Shown piece after piece: positions 17,152 through 29,440 of a DNA stretch of 64,000 nucleotides. How positions within the stretch are numbered: position 1 is the first letter of the stretch; the number at the start of each line of letters is the position of its first letter. Source of the stretch: Nocardiopsis quinghaiensis. Lineage in GTDB: Bacteria > Actinomycetota > Actinomycetes > Streptosporangiales > Streptosporangiaceae. Under the pieces are notes generated by a model, which was given only the letters and a program-made list of their open reading frames with translations, did no database searches and was not told the origin of the DNA. The translations under genes and the position numbers were made by a program. The stretch spans positions 1 to 64,000 of the forward strand of contig NZ_VWVU01000020.1 in assembly GCF_008638365.1 (NCBI RefSeq), given 5' to 3'.

Positions 17152-18774
17152 GTGTCCCGTACCATTCACGGTGTGACACGCGGGGTGGGCACGGCGGCGG
17201 TGCTCATCGCCGTGGTCACCGTGGGGGCACGCCTGGCGGGGTTCGGACGCACCGTGGTGTTCTCCCAGACCGTCGGCGACACCTGTCTGGGCACCGCCTA
17301 CGTCACCGCCAACCAGCTGCCCGCGGTCCTGTTCGAGATCGTCATCGGCGGGGCACTCACCGCCGTGGTCGTCCCGGTCCTGGCCGCCGCCGCCCAGCGC
17401 GACGACCGCGAGCAGGTGCGCCACACCGCCTCGGCCCTCATCACCTGGGTGGTGCTGCTGGCGGTGCCCCTGTCCGCGCTGCTCGCCCTGGCCTCCGTTC
17501 CGGCGATGTCGCTCATGCTCGGGGCGGGTACCGGTTGCGACCGGGGTGAGCTGCTCGCGCTCTCCGCCCGCATGCTCGTGGTCTTCGCCCCCCAGGTCGT
17601 CCTCTACGGTCTGGCCGCCGTGCTCTACGGCGTCCTGCAGGCCCACCGGCGCTTCCTGGCGCCGGCCCTGGCCCCGCTGGTGTCCAGCCTCGTGGTCATC
17701 GCCGCCTACCTGGTCTTCGTGCCGCTGGGCGCCGACCACCGCCAGGACGTGGCGGGGCTACCGCTGGCGGCCGAGCTCACCCTGTCCCTGGGCACCACCG
17801 CGGGGGTGGCCGCGCTCTTCCTCACGGTCCTGGGCCCCGCCGGGCGGCTGCGCGTGCGGCCCCGGCCCCGGCTGGCCTTTCCCACCGGGGTGGGGGAGCG
17901 TGTGCGCTCGCTGGCGGCGGCCTCCCTGCTGCCGCTGGTGGCCATGCAGGTGTGCCTGCTCCTGTCGGTGGCCCTGGCCAACTGGGGCGGTGGCGCGGGC
18001 GCGGCCGTGCTCTACACCTACGCCTGGGCCCTGTTCACCCTGCCCTACGGGGTGATCGCGGTCCCCATCGCCACCAGCGCGTTCACGGCACTGGCGGTGG
18101 CACACGCCGAGCACGACCGGCGGGGGTTCGCCTCCCTGGCCTCGGGCAGCGCCCGCGCCTGCGTGGTGGCCACCGCCGCTGTGGGGACCGCCCTGGCCGC
18201 CGCCGCGGGGCCGGTGGCCCTGGTCTTCGCCCAGCAGGATCCGCTGCCCCTGGAGCGCGCCCTGCTCGCCTACGCGCCCGGGGTGGTCGGGTTCGGCCTG
18301 GTCGCCCTGCTCAGCCGGGCCCTGTACGCCTCGCACCACGGCCGGCGGGCCGCCATCGCCCAGGTGTCGGGATGGCTGGTGGTGACGGTGTGTGCGGTGT
18401 CGCTGGTGTGGGCGCTGCCCCCGGGGTGGACCATCGCGGGGCTGGGCGCGGCCAGCACGGTCGGACTGACCCTGGCCGCCGCCCTGCTGTGCGCCGGGGT
18501 GGTGCGTACGCACGGGCGCGACGCGCTGGACGGGGTCGCGCGCTCGATGGTGGCGGCGGTGCTCGGCGGTGTGGTCGGGTGGATCGTGGGCCGTTCGGTG
18601 GTCGCGGCCCTGCCCGTGGGGGGCGTGTGGCAGACGGCGGCGGTCGCCGCCGCGGCGGGCACCGCGGGGATGGCGGCCTACGCGGCCGTCGCGGCGGCGG
18701 TGGACCGGCCGTCGGTGCGGGCACTCGCCGGCCGGGCCGGGACCGTACTCGGACAGAGGAGGGGGAAGCGGTGA
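17152..18774 (+). CDS. MurJ/MviN-family lipid II flippase-like protein
   Basis: A 540-residue polytopic protein of the MurJ/MATE superfamily with about 14 membrane helices. Typical features are the N-terminal GVGTAAVLIAVVTVGARLAG segment, the QTVGDTCLGTAYVTANQLP loop, and LPYGVIAVPIATSAFTALA. These proteins flip lipid-linked oligosaccharides across the membrane. The GTG at 17152 with GAGGCGG upstream is chosen; GTG at 17173 is an alternative. Whether it is the main MurJ or a paralog cannot be told; position after a MraY-like gene suggests a dedicated pair. Confidence 0.82.
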   Translation: MSRTIHGVTRGVGTAAVLIAVVTVGARLAGFGRTVVFSQTVGDTCLGTAYVTANQLPAVLFEIVIGGALTAVVVPVLAAAAQRDDREQVRHTASALITWVVLLAVPLSALLALASVPAMSLMLGAGTGCDRGELLALSARMLVVFAPQVVLYGLAAVLYGVLQAHRRFLAPALAPLVSSLVVIAAYLVFVPLGADHRQDVAGLPLAAELTLSLGTTAGVAALFLTVLGPAGRLRVRPRPRLAFPTGVGERVRSLAAASLLPLVAMQVCLLLSVALANWGGGAGAAVLYTYAWALFTLPYGVIAVPIATSAFTALAVAHAEHDRRGFASLASGSARACVVATAAVGTALAAAAGPVALVFAQQDPLPLERALLAYAPGVVGFGLVALLSRALYASHHGRRAAIAQVSGWLVVTVCAVSLVWALPPGWTIAGLGAASTVGLTLAAALLCAGVVRTHGRDALDGVARSMVAAVLGGVVGWIVGRSVVAALPVGGVWQTAAVAAAAGTAGMAAYAAVAAAVDRPSVRALAGRAGTVLGQRRGKR

Positions 18775-19853
18775 ACAGCAGGATCGCGCTGGTCGTGGGA
18801 ACCAGCAGTGGGGGTGTGGGGCGCCACGTGCGCTCGCTGGGCGCGGGCCTGCGCGCGCGTGGCCACCGCGTGGCGGTGCTCGGTCCGGCCTCGGCCGAGC
18901 GGGAGTTCGGCTTCACCTCGGTGGGTCTGCGGTTCTCCCCGGTCCGGATCGGCGCGTCCCCTTCCGTGAGCGACCCCGGCGCCGTGCTGCGGCTGCGTGC
19001 CCTGACCCGGGGCGCGGACGTGGTCCACGCCCACGGGCTGCGGGCCGGCGCGCTGTGCGCGCTGGCGGGCGCCGCGCCGCTGGTGGTGACCGCGCACAAC
19101 GCGCCGCCGCTGGTCCGGGGCCCCCTGTCGGCGGCCTACCCGGTGCTGGAGCGGGTCGTGGCCGGCCGCGCGGACGCGGTGCTGGGCGTGTCCGGCGACC
19201 TGGTGCGGCGGCTGCGCGCCGCCGGGGCCCGGGACGCCCGGTCGGCGGTGGTGGCCGCGCCCGAGACCGGTACTCCGCTGAACGGGCGCGAGGCCACCCG
19301 GGCCGACCTGGCGGTGCGGCCCGACCGGCCCCTGCTGCTGACCATCGCACGCCTGGCCGAGCAGAAGGGGCTGGACATGCTGCTGGATGCGGCGCCCGCC
19401 ATCGCCGACCGCAGGCCCGAACCGGTGGTGGCCATCGCCGGGGACGGGCCCCTGTGGGGGCGCCTGCACGACACGGCCGCGGAGATGCGCGCCGACGTGC
19501 GCATGCTGGGGTACCGCTCGGACGTGGCCGACCTGTTGGCGGCCGCGGACGTCTTCTGCCTGACCAGCCAGTGGGAGGGGCCGTCCCTGGTGATCATGGA
19601 GGCACTGCGTGCGGGGCTTCCCGTGGTCTCCACCCGGGTCGGCGGCATCCCGGACCTGTACACGGGGACGGTCCTGATGGTGCCCCCGGGGGACCCGGCG
19701 GCGTTCGCCGCCGCGGTGGGACGGGTGCTGGACGACCCCGCGCTGGCCGAGGAGATGCGGGCGCGCTCGCGCGAGGCGGCCAAGGCGCTGCCGACCGAGG
19801 ACGACGCGGTGGAGGCGGCGACCGGGGTGTACAAGTCGGTACTGCGGTGGTGA
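18771..19853 (+). CDS. GT4 family glycosyltransferase
   Basis: A 360-residue GT-B glycosyltransferase of family 4. The N-terminal half has GTSSGGVGRHVRSLGAGLRA and DVVHAHGLRAGALCAL; the C-terminal half has LLTIARLAEQKGLDMLLDA, the AIAGDGPL donor site, YRSDVADLLAAADVFCLTS and the E-x7-E motif in EGPSLVIMEALRAGLPVV. The GTG at 18771 overlaps the flippase stop, with AGAGGAGGGGG just upstream. It is likely to add a sugar to the lipid-linked substrate handled by the two preceding genes. Confidence 0.88.
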   Translation: MNSRIALVVGTSSGGVGRHVRSLGAGLRARGHRVAVLGPASAEREFGFTSVGLRFSPVRIGASPSVSDPGAVLRLRALTRGADVVHAHGLRAGALCALAGAAPLVVTAHNAPPLVRGPLSAAYPVLERVVAGRADAVLGVSGDLVRRLRAAGARDARSAVVAAPETGTPLNGREATRADLAVRPDRPLLLTIARLAEQKGLDMLLDAAPAIADRRPEPVVAIAGDGPLWGRLHDTAAEMRADVRMLGYRSDVADLLAAADVFCLTSQWEGPSLVIMEALRAGLPVVSTRVGGIPDLYTGTVLMVPPGDPAAFAAAVGRVLDDPALAEEMRARSREAAKALPTEDDAVEAATGVYKSVLRW

Positions 19854-20062
19854 TCCGGGTAGCGGGGGAGCGAGTCCGGCTCCCGGCCCCCGGCCAACGG
19901 CTCCGATCCGCCCGGTTCCGTGGCCGGACGGACCGGTGGAGATGTCCTCGGAGTGCGATGAACACCACCTTCGCCGCAACTTATGCCAAGGAAGGTTCGA
20001 TGGCATCCTTGCTCGTGGCCCGGTGTGCGCCGTGCGTGCTGATCAGCCGGTACCCTTGCTTG
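19854..20062. other. spacer between GT4 gene and terC leader
   Basis: No gene is supported. The stretch includes lower-GC sequence at 19955-20000 (ACCACCTTCGCCGCAACTTATGCC) that may hold the terC promoter, though no clear -35/-10 pair stands out. Confidence 0.45.
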
Positions 20063-20190
20063 ACGCGTGAGGGGAGTATCCCTGTCGCGACGGTGTCGTC
20101 ATCACGGAGAACAGAGTCGTCCTCCCGGCGCCGTCGGCTCACTGCACGACGACGTGAGCGGGAGAGACCTCCGGTTGTCCGACGTGCGTG
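20063..20190 (+). promoter_or_regulatory. candidate yybP-ykoY manganese riboswitch upstream of terC
   Basis: Three conserved blocks of the yybP-ykoY Mn2+ riboswitch occur in order: GGGGAGTA at 20071-20078, GTCGTCATCACGG at 20095-20107, and GAGACCTCCGG at 20164-20174. A variable hairpin (CCCGGCGCCGTCGG region) lies between the last two. The element ends about 40 bases before the terC start. The family is known to control TerC-type manganese exporters, which matches. The closing P1 helix was not firmly paired by eye. Confidence 0.72.
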
Positions 20191-20229
20191 CACACCGCTC
20201 GCGCGCACTGACCGGAGGAGAGTCCGTTC

Positions 20230-21249
20230 GTGAATGTTCCCCTGTGGCTGTGGGCTGCCACCATCGGCGCCATGGTCGTCATCCTCGTGATCGACCTGGC
20301 CATCGTGGACCACCCCTGGAGCAAGAAGAGGGGTCCCCAGGAGTTCGGCATGAAGCAGGCCGCCTGGTGGGCGGTCTTCTACATCGGCATCGCGATCGTG
20401 TTCGGTTTCGGTGTCTGGTTCTTCGCCGGCGGGTCCGCCGGCGCCGAGTACTTCGCCGGGTTCGTCACCGAGAAGAGCCTGAGCATCGACAACCTCTTCG
20501 TGTTCTACCTTCTGATGGGCTCCTTCGCGGTGCCCAAGAAGTACCAGCACGAGGTCCTGCTCGTCGGCATCGTGATCGCGCTGGTCATGCGCGGCATCTT
20601 CATCGTCCTCGGCGCCCAGGTGATCAACGCCTGGAGCGAGGTCTTCTACCTGTTCGGCGCCTTCCTCATCTACACCGGTTACAAGATCGTCCGTGACCAC
20701 GTGAAGGGCGACGACGAGGACGCGGACTACACGCAGACTCCGGCGGTGCGCCTGGTCAGGCGCTTCTGGCCGGTGACCGACGAGTACCACGGCGCCAAGC
20801 TCACGGTGAAGCTCGACGGCAGGCGACACGTCACGCCGATGCTGCTGGTCATCGTCGCCATCGGCGTCATCGACCTGGTCTTCGCCGTCGACTCCATCCC
20901 GGCGATCTTCGGCCTGACCCAGGACGCCTACATCGTCTTCACCGCCAACGCGTTCGCCCTGCTGGGTCTGCGCCAGCTGTACTTCCTGCTGGCCGGCCTG
21001 ATGGACCGCCTGGCCTACATCAGCTGGGGCCTGTCGGCGATCATGGTGTTCATCGGCGTGAAGATGATCCTGCACGCCCTGCACGAGAACGGCGTGACCG
21101 TGCCCGAGATCGGTATCGGCCTTTCGCTGACCGTCATCCTCGGCATCATGGCGATCACCGTCATCGGCAGCCTGCTCAAGTCCCGTTCCGACGAGCGCAA
21201 GCGCCCCGAGCTGAAGGCTGAGAGGGATCCCTCGACCGACCGCTACTGA
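20230..21249 (+). CDS. TerC family membrane protein, likely Mn2+ exporter
   Basis: A 339-residue protein with about eight or nine membrane helices. It has the TerC hallmarks EKSLSIDNLFVFYLLMGSF and DLVFAVDSIPAIFGLT, whose acidic residues are thought to bind metal. TerC proteins (MeeF/MeeY, Alx) export or handle manganese; the riboswitch in front supports this. The GTG at 20230 is preceded by GGAGGAG at nine bases. It is followed by a strong terminator and appears monocistronic. Confidence 0.92.
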   Translation: MNVPLWLWAATIGAMVVILVIDLAIVDHPWSKKRGPQEFGMKQAAWWAVFYIGIAIVFGFGVWFFAGGSAGAEYFAGFVTEKSLSIDNLFVFYLLMGSFAVPKKYQHEVLLVGIVIALVMRGIFIVLGAQVINAWSEVFYLFGAFLIYTGYKIVRDHVKGDDEDADYTQTPAVRLVRRFWPVTDEYHGAKLTVKLDGRRHVTPMLLVIVAIGVIDLVFAVDSIPAIFGLTQDAYIVFTANAFALLGLRQLYFLLAGLMDRLAYISWGLSAIMVFIGVKMILHALHENGVTVPEIGIGLSLTVILGIMAITVIGSLLKSRSDERKRPELKAERDPSTDRY

Positions 21250-21304
21250 CAGCGGGCGGGCGGTCGCGTCCGCCCTCGCGTGACATTCCGCGAAACGACT
21301 GGAT

Positions 21305-21320
21305 TCGAACGGTTGTTCGT
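21305..21320. promoter_or_regulatory. LexA (SOS) box upstream of uvrA
   Basis: TCGAACGGTTGTTCGT matches the actinobacterial/Gram-positive LexA operator TCGAAC-N4-GTTCGA in 11 of 12 fixed positions. It abuts TATAGT (21322-21327), a good -10 hexamer, so LexA bound here would block a promoter. The downstream gene uvrA is a classic SOS gene. Confidence 0.75.
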
Positions 21321-21325
21321 CTATA

Positions 21326-21370
21326 GTGGTGGCACTTCGGCGCTCCGGCGCCGGGGTGCCACCACTTTTT
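21326..21370 (+). terminator. terminator between terC and uvrA
   Basis: GTGGTGGCAC (21326-21335) pairs perfectly with GTGCCACCAC (21356-21365) and is followed by TTTTT. It would stop transcription from terC. It also lies directly after the -10-like TATAGT next to the LexA box, so a transcript from that promoter would begin inside the hairpin. Confidence 0.85.
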
Positions 21371-21580
21371 CGAGGTGGAAGAAACCGTCGCCGGCGGTCG
21401 TTAGTCTGGACGGGCGGGGAGTCGCGCGGCCTTCCCCACGCCCCTCAACGGCCCACCTCCGAGGCCGAGGTGGCCCCCGGTAGGTCTTCGACCGCCACAC
21501 CGCGAAATCACACACGGGTCAGCCGACTCACGCGACGAGGTCCGCTTCCTGTGCGCCAACGCCGAAGGATGTCTCACTCG
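21371..21580. other. uvrA leader region
   Basis: No separate gene is supported. The frame in phase with uvrA stays open from 21326 but lacks family similarity before residue MVEQLVVRG. The region is the uvrA 5' leader. Confidence 0.5.
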
Positions 21581-24415
<2,835 letters not shown>

Positions 24416-24471
24416 CGGCCGGGGAGGGAGGTCCCCCCGGGCACCCCGGAACCGGGCACTCCGCCATGGCT

Positions 24472-24486
24472 ACTACATTGTGTAGT
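24472..24486. promoter_or_regulatory. BlaI/MecI-type operator upstream of the Rieske gene
   Basis: ACTACATTGTGTAGT is a perfect inverted repeat (ACTACA-N3-TGTAGT) that matches the core of operators bound by BlaI/MecI/CopY-family repressors (TACTACA-N-TGTAGTA). It lies 33 bases before the start of the Rieske gene, in a local AT-rich patch that probably holds the promoter. No blaI gene is seen in the window. Confidence 0.6.
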
Positions 24487-24518
24487 GATATTTCGGTGCA
24501 GATGAGGAGCGTTTGGTC

Positions 24519-24950
24519 GTGGCCGGTAAGAGGACGTGCGGGTGCGGGATGAGCAGGCGTCGACTGCTCGGGACGGCGGGGGCGGCCGCGGCTGTCACGG
24601 CCGCGAGCGCCTGCGGCGGCGAGGAGACCAAGCCCCAGGAGGTCCGGTACGGCCAGGTGGTCGGGCAGACCACCGACGTCCCCGAGGGCGCGGGAGTCGT
24701 CTTCAGCAACAGCAAGCTGGTCGTCACCCAGCCGGAGAAGGGCGACTACCGGGCCTTCGGCGCCGCGTGCACGCACGGGGGCTGCACCGTCCAGGAGGTG
24801 GACGAGGTCGTCCGCTGCCTGTGCCACGGCAGCGAGTTCGACATCTCCACGGGGGAACCGGTGACCGGACCGGCGCAGGCGCCGCTGGAGTCGTTCGTCG
24901 TCACCATCGACGGCACCGACATCATCCTGGAGTCGGCCGCCGAGTCCTGA
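24519..24950 (+). CDS. secreted Rieske [2Fe-2S] protein with Tat signal
   Basis: A 143-residue protein. The N-terminus has a Tat signal (SRRRLLGTAGAAAAVTAAS) followed by ACGG, a possible lipoprotein cysteine. The Rieske domain has both cluster motifs, CTHGGC and CLCHGSEFD, that hold the iron-sulfur cluster with two Cys and two His, and ends with a typical GPAQAPLESFVVTIDGTDI. It would act outside the membrane in electron transfer; the partner is unknown. The GTG at 24519 is chosen because AGGAG is nine bases upstream; TTG at 24513 is too close. Confidence 0.88.
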   Translation: MAGKRTCGCGMSRRRLLGTAGAAAAVTAASACGGEETKPQEVRYGQVVGQTTDVPEGAGVVFSNSKLVVTQPEKGDYRAFGAACTHGGCTVQEVDEVVRCLCHGSEFDISTGEPVTGPAQAPLESFVVTIDGTDIILESAAES

Positions 24951-24970
24951 GGGGCCGGATGGCGCCGCCC

Positions 24971-25028
24971 GCCACACGCGAACGGCGCCCGGAGCGAATC
25001 GCTCCGGGCGCCGTTCGCGTCGTGTGGC
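24971..25028. terminator. long inverted-repeat bidirectional terminator
   Basis: The arms CGAACGGCGCCCGGAGCGA (24979-24997) and its complement (24999-25017) form a 19-bp perfect stem. It is extended by GCCACACG/CGTGTGGC (24971-24978 and 25021-25028) across a three-base bulge. It sits between the convergent Rieske and mscS genes and would end both transcripts. Confidence 0.85.
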
Positions 25029-25034
25029 AGGGGT

Positions 25035-26207
25035 TCAGACCTCGCCGGGGTCGCCTCCGGGAGGGCCGCTGACACCGTTGGGCTCGCGGCGCCGGAACGC
25101 CGAGGTCGGGAACCGGGAGGCGTAGGAGGCCTCGCTCTCGTCCGCGGCGAGGAACTGGGTGCGGTCGCGCGGCAGGGACTCGGGGTAGTTGGCGACCAGC
25201 CAGCCGATCAGGTGTTCGCGGATCTGGCAGGCGATGTCCCACTGGTTGCCCGTGTCGGCGGCGGTGGCCACCACGCGCACCATCACATCGCCGGTCTCGG
25301 TGATGTCCACGACCTGGCAGGACCAGCTGCGGCCGTCCCAGTGCTTGCTGGAGGTGACCAGGCGCCCGGTCTCCTCGCGCAGCTCATCGATCGGGACCTC
25401 CCAGTCCAGCGGCAGCATCACCTTGGCGGTGATCGCCGTGCTCTGCTTGGTCCAGTTCTCGAAGCTGGTCGTGGTGAAGTTGGCGACCGGAACCACGAGG
25501 CGTCGTTCGTCCCAGATCTTGATGGTGACGTTGACCAGGCTGAGCTCCTCGACCCGGCCCCACTCGCCCTCGACCACGACCACGTCGCCGATGCGCAGGG
25601 CGTCGCTGAAGGTCAGCTGCAGCCCGGCGAACAGGTTGCTCAGGGTGGACTGGGCGGCCACACCGGCGACGATGCCGATGACGCCCGCGGAGGCCAACAG
25701 CCCGGCGCCGAGCGCCCGGACCTCGTCGAAGGTGAACAGGATGGCGGCGATCGCCAGGACCACGATGATCGAGGTGATGACCCTGCGCAGCAGCCGCACC
25801 TGGGTCTGCAGGCGACGGGCCTTGCGGTCGGCGTCGCCGTTGGCGGTCGACAGGCGCGCCAGGATCATGTCCGTGGCGGCGTAGGCCAGACTGATGCCCA
25901 GCGCCGTCAGCGTCGCGATCATGAGGATGCTCATCGCGTGGTCGATGGTCCGGAACGTGCTCCAGTCCACCTCACCCGGGTCGTTGCCCGGATTGGGCAG
26001 GGCCAGGTTCACACCGAGCACGGCGGCCGCGCCGTAGGCCGTGTAGGTCGTACGCGAGACCAGGTACCGGGACACCCGCCAGACCCTGCCCAGCTTGTGC
26101 TTGAGCACCCAGCGTGTGGCGAAGACCAGCAGCACCGCGACGGCGACGGCGACACCGATCGTTATCCATTGCTGAACGCTCACGGCGAGGGCCCCCTTCT
26201 CGTCCAT
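25035..26207 (-). CDS. MscS-family mechanosensitive channel
   Basis: A 390-residue small-conductance mechanosensitive channel. There are about four N-terminal membrane helices; the pore helix and beta domain follow the MscS pattern (ALGAGLLASAGVIGIVAGVA, then STLSNLFAGLQLTFSDALRIGDVV, then GEWGRVEELSLVNVTIKIWD and RRLVVPVANFTTTSFENW). It releases solutes on osmotic downshock. The ATG at 26207 is chosen; a TTG 15 bases upstream is possible, and neither has a strong ribosome site. Confidence 0.9.
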   Translation of the reverse strand: MDEKGALAVSVQQWITIGVAVAVAVLLVFATRWVLKHKLGRVWRVSRYLVSRTTYTAYGAAAVLGVNLALPNPGNDPGEVDWSTFRTIDHAMSILMIATLTALGISLAYAATDMILARLSTANGDADRKARRLQTQVRLLRRVITSIIVVLAIAAILFTFDEVRALGAGLLASAGVIGIVAGVAAQSTLSNLFAGLQLTFSDALRIGDVVVVEGEWGRVEELSLVNVTIKIWDERRLVVPVANFTTTSFENWTKQSTAITAKVMLPLDWEVPIDELREETGRLVTSSKHWDGRSWSCQVVDITETGDVMVRVVATAADTGNQWDIACQIREHLIGWLVANYPESLPRDRTQFLAADESEASYASRFPTSAFRRREPNGVSGPPGGDPGEV

Positions 26208-26428
26208 ATCGGGAAGTTCCAAACGTCCTCGCCCAACTTAGACCATGCGGATACGTAATCGTGACGTTCGCCTTGCACGCGACGGGAGCCGGGAAGCGCG
26301 TCCCCGGCCCGAAACCGGACCGTCCGGGACCGGGAGGACGGTCGCGGTTCATCGGGTGAGGTGCGACACCCTCCGGGCGCGCGGTCCTCGGTTGGCCGTA
26401 TGTCCCTCCGAGAGACCAGAATGGGGGC

Positions 26429-28456
26429 ATGGCTGCGACTCCTCACCTGCGTCCCGCGCCCGGGTCCATTCCGACCGACCCGGGCGTGTACCGGTTCCGG
26501 GACGCGTCGGGCCGCGTCATCTACGTGGGCAAGGCCAAGAACCTGCGGTCCCGGCTCTCCTCCTACTTCCGCGACTTCGCCGGTCTGCACCCGCGCACCC
26601 AGCAGATGGTCTCCACCGCCGCCGACGTGGACTGGACGATCGTCGGTACCGAGGTGGAGGCCCTCCAGCTGGAGTACTCCTGGATCAAGCAGTACGGCCC
26701 CCGGTTCAACGTCAAGTACCGCGACGACAAGAGCTACCCCTACCTGGCAGTCACCCTCAACGAGGAGTTCCCCCGGGTGCAGGTGATGCGCGGCGCCAAG
26801 CGCAAGGGGGTGCGCTACTTCGGCCCCTACTCGCACGCCTGGGCCATCCGCGAGACCGTCGACCTGCTGCTGCGGGTCTTTCCCGTGCGCACCTGCTCGT
26901 CCGGGGTGTTCCGCGGCGCCCGCAACAGCGGCCGCCCCTGCCTGCTCGGCTACATCGGCAAGTGCGTGGCCCCCTGCGTCGGCAGGGCCTCGCCCCAGGA
27001 CCACAGGACCCTGGTCGAGGACTTCTGCTCCTTCCTGGCGGGTGACACCGGCCGGTTCATCCGCGAACTGGAGGCGCGGATGAGGGAGGCCGCCCAGGAG
27101 ATGGAGTACGAGCGCGCCGCCCGCCTCCGCGACGACATCGCGGCCCTGCGCGCCGCCCTGGAGAAGCAGGCCGTCGTCCTGCCCGACTCCACCGACTGCG
27201 ACGTCATCGCCATGGCCGACGACCCGTTGGAGGCCGCCGTCCAGATCTTCCACGTACGCGGCGGGCGCATCCGCGGCCAGCGCGGCTACGTCGTGGACAA
27301 GGTCGCCGACGACTCCCCGGCCGAGCTGATGAGCACCTTCCTGGGCCAGCTCTACGGACCCACCGAGGGCGCCGACGAGAGCGAGGGCACCGGCACCGCG
27401 GTCCCCCGCGAGGTCCTGGTCTCCCACGAGCCCTCCGACCCCGCGGCGATGGCCGCCTGGCTGTCGGAGCACCGCGGCGCCACCGTGGACCTGCGGGTTC
27501 CCCGGCGCGGTGACAAGAGGTCCCTCCTGGAGACCGTCGACAAGAACGCCCGCGAGGCGCTGGCCCGGCACAAGACCCACCGCGCCGGGGACCTGAGCAC
27601 CCGCGGCCGTGCGCTCAACGAGGTCCAGGAGGCCCTGGACCTGTCCGAGGCGCCGCTGCGCATCGAGTGCTTCGACATCTCCAACCTCCAGGGCGAGCAC
27701 GTGGTGGCGTCCATGGTGGTCTTCGAGGACGGGCTGGCCCGCAAGTCCGAGTACCGCCGCTTCTCCATCCGCGGCAGCGGCGAGGGCGGACGCGAACAGC
27801 ACGACGTCGCCGCCATGTACGAGGTGATCCGCCGCCGCTTCCGCCGCTACCTGGAGGAGAGCGCCAGGAACGGCGAGGTCGCCCGCATGGGCGAGACCGG
27901 GGACCACGGTGGTCATCAGAACGACGACGAACCGTCACCCGGCAGGTTCGCCTATCCGCCTAACCTTGTGGTGGTGGACGGCGCCCGGCCCCAGGCCGAG
28001 GCGGCGCGCCGCGCCCTGGACGAACTCGGGATCGAGGACGTCGCGGTGTGCGGCCTGGCCAAGCGCCTGGAGGAGGTGTGGTTGCCCGGTGACGAGGATC
28101 CGGTGATCCTGCCCCGCGCGGGCGAGGGCCTCTACCTGCTCCAGCGTGTGCGTGACGAGGCGCACCGCTTCGCCGTTCGCTACCACAGGCAGAAGCGCGC
28201 CAAGGCGCTCACCGGCAGCAGCCTGGACGAGCTGCCCGGCCTCGGTCCGACCCGCAGGTCGGCCCTGATCAAGGAGTTCGGATCGGTGAAACGACTGGCC
28301 TCGGCCACGGCCGAGGAGATCGCGGCGGTGCCCGGGATCGGCCCCAAGCTGGCCGAGGCCGTGCACGCGCACCTGTCCGGCGGCCCCGCCGGAACGGGCG
28401 GGGAGGGTGACGGGGCACCAGAACGGCACATCGAGAACGGGGGAGGAGAGGTATGA
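26429..28456 (+). CDS. uvrC: excinuclease ABC subunit C
   Basis: A 675-residue dual-incision nuclease of nucleotide excision repair. It starts with a GIY-YIG domain ([20 protein letters not shown]), followed by the UvrBC-binding UVR motif near residues 210-245, the RNase H-like endonuclease domain ([33 protein letters not shown]) and C-terminal helix-hairpin-helix motifs ([30 protein letters not shown]). An acidic or His-rich insert near residue 490 is normal for actinomycetes. It heads the conserved uvrC-rapZ-yvcK-whiA cluster. Confidence 0.96.
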   Translation: MAATPHLRPAPGSIPTDPGVYRFRDASGRVIYVGKAKNLRSRLSSYFRDFAGLHPRTQQMVSTAADVDWTIVGTEVEALQLEYSWIKQYGPRFNVKYRDDKSYPYLAVTLNEEFPRVQVMRGAKRKGVRYFGPYSHAWAIRETVDLLLRVFPVRTCSSGVFRGARNSGRPCLLGYIGKCVAPCVGRASPQDHRTLVEDFCSFLAGDTGRFIRELEARMREAAQEMEYERAARLRDDIAALRAALEKQAVVLPDSTDCDVIAMADDPLEAAVQIFHVRGGRIRGQRGYVVDKVADDSPAELMSTFLGQLYGPTEGADESEGTGTAVPREVLVSHEPSDPAAMAAWLSEHRGATVDLRVPRRGDKRSLLETVDKNAREALARHKTHRAGDLSTRGRALNEVQEALDLSEAPLRIECFDISNLQGEHVVASMVVFEDGLARKSEYRRFSIRGSGEGGREQHDVAAMYEVIRRRFRRYLEESARNGEVARMGETGDHGGHQNDDEPSPGRFAYPPNLVVVDGARPQAEAARRALDELGIEDVAVCGLAKRLEEVWLPGDEDPVILPRAGEGLYLLQRVRDEAHRFAVRYHRQKRAKALTGSSLDELPGLGPTRRSALIKEFGSVKRLASATAEEIAAVPGIGPKLAEAVHAHLSGGPAGTGGEGDGAPERHIENGGGEV

Positions 28457-29337
28457 CGGTCGAACTGGGCGGAGAACTACCGCCCGAGGTGGTCATAGTC
28501 ACCGGTATGTCCGGTGCGGGCCGCAGTACGGCGGCCAGGGCGCTGGAGGACCTGGACTGGTTCGTGGTGGACAACCTGCCACCGGGCCTGCTGCCGACGA
28601 TGATCGAGCTGGCCGGGCGCACGCACGGTGCCGTGCCGCGGGTCGCGGTGGTCGTCGACGTGCGCTCGCTGGCCTTCACCGAGGACCTGCTGTCCACGGT
28701 GGAGGAACTACGCAAGCGCGACATCGTCGCGCGCGTGCTCTACCTGGAGGCCAGTGACGAGGCCCTGGTCCGACGCTTCGAGGGAGTACGCAGGCCCCAC
28801 CCCCTCCAGAACGACGGCCGCCTGACCGACGGGATCGACCGCGAGCGCGACACCCTGCGCGCGGTCCGCGGCGAGGCCGACCTGGTCATCGACACCTCCC
28901 AGCTCAACGTGCACCAGCTCAAGGCCCGGGTGATCGGCTTCTTCGGGCAGAGCGACGAGGCGCGTCCCCGCGCCAACGTGGTCTCCTTCGGTTTCAAGCA
29001 CGGACTGCCCGTCGACGCCGACCTGGTGCTGGACTGCCGTTTCCTGCCCAACCCCCACTGGGTGCCCGAGCTCAAGCCGATGAACGGCCGCGACGCCCCG
29101 GTGAGCGACTACGTCCTGTCCCAGGACGGGGCCAAGGAGATGCTGGAGGCCTACACCGAGGTCCTCCGGCTGACCATCGCCGGGTACCAGCGCGAGGGCA
29201 AGCACTACATGACCCTGGCGGTGGGCTGCACCGGCGGCAGGCACCGCAGCGTGGCCATGGCCGAGCAGTTCGCCGAACGCCTGCGCGGCCAGAGCGTGGA
29301 CGTGCACGTGGTCCACCGGGACGTCGGCCGAGAGTGA
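28453..29337 (+). CDS. rapZ: RapZ (YvcJ) family nucleotide-binding RNase adapter
   Basis: A 294-residue P-loop protein. Walker A is [18 protein letters not shown], followed by [23 protein letters not shown] and the C-terminal [29 protein letters not shown] and [13 protein letters not shown] segments (shown here in parts). In E. coli RapZ senses glucosamine-6-phosphate and steers RNase E; in Gram-positives YvcJ binds GTP/ATP. The ATG overlaps the uvrC stop by four bases, so the two are translationally coupled. Confidence 0.93.
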   Translation: MTVELGGELPPEVVIVTGMSGAGRSTAARALEDLDWFVVDNLPPGLLPTMIELAGRTHGAVPRVAVVVDVRSLAFTEDLLSTVEELRKRDIVARVLYLEASDEALVRRFEGVRRPHPLQNDGRLTDGIDRERDTLRAVRGEADLVIDTSQLNVHQLKARVIGFFGQSDEARPRANVVSFGFKHGLPVDADLVLDCRFLPNPHWVPELKPMNGRDAPVSDYVLSQDGAKEMLEAYTEVLRLTIAGYQREGKHYMTLAVGCTGGRHRSVAMAEQFAERLRGQSVDVHVVHRDVGRE

Positions 29338-29440
29338 GTCCGGATCGACCGTTCGGGGTTCCGAAGGCCGTCGGTGTGTCGTTCTCGGTGGTACGGTCCG
29401 ATTCGTCCGGTGGACATGGGACGAGGGGCAGACCACAGCC

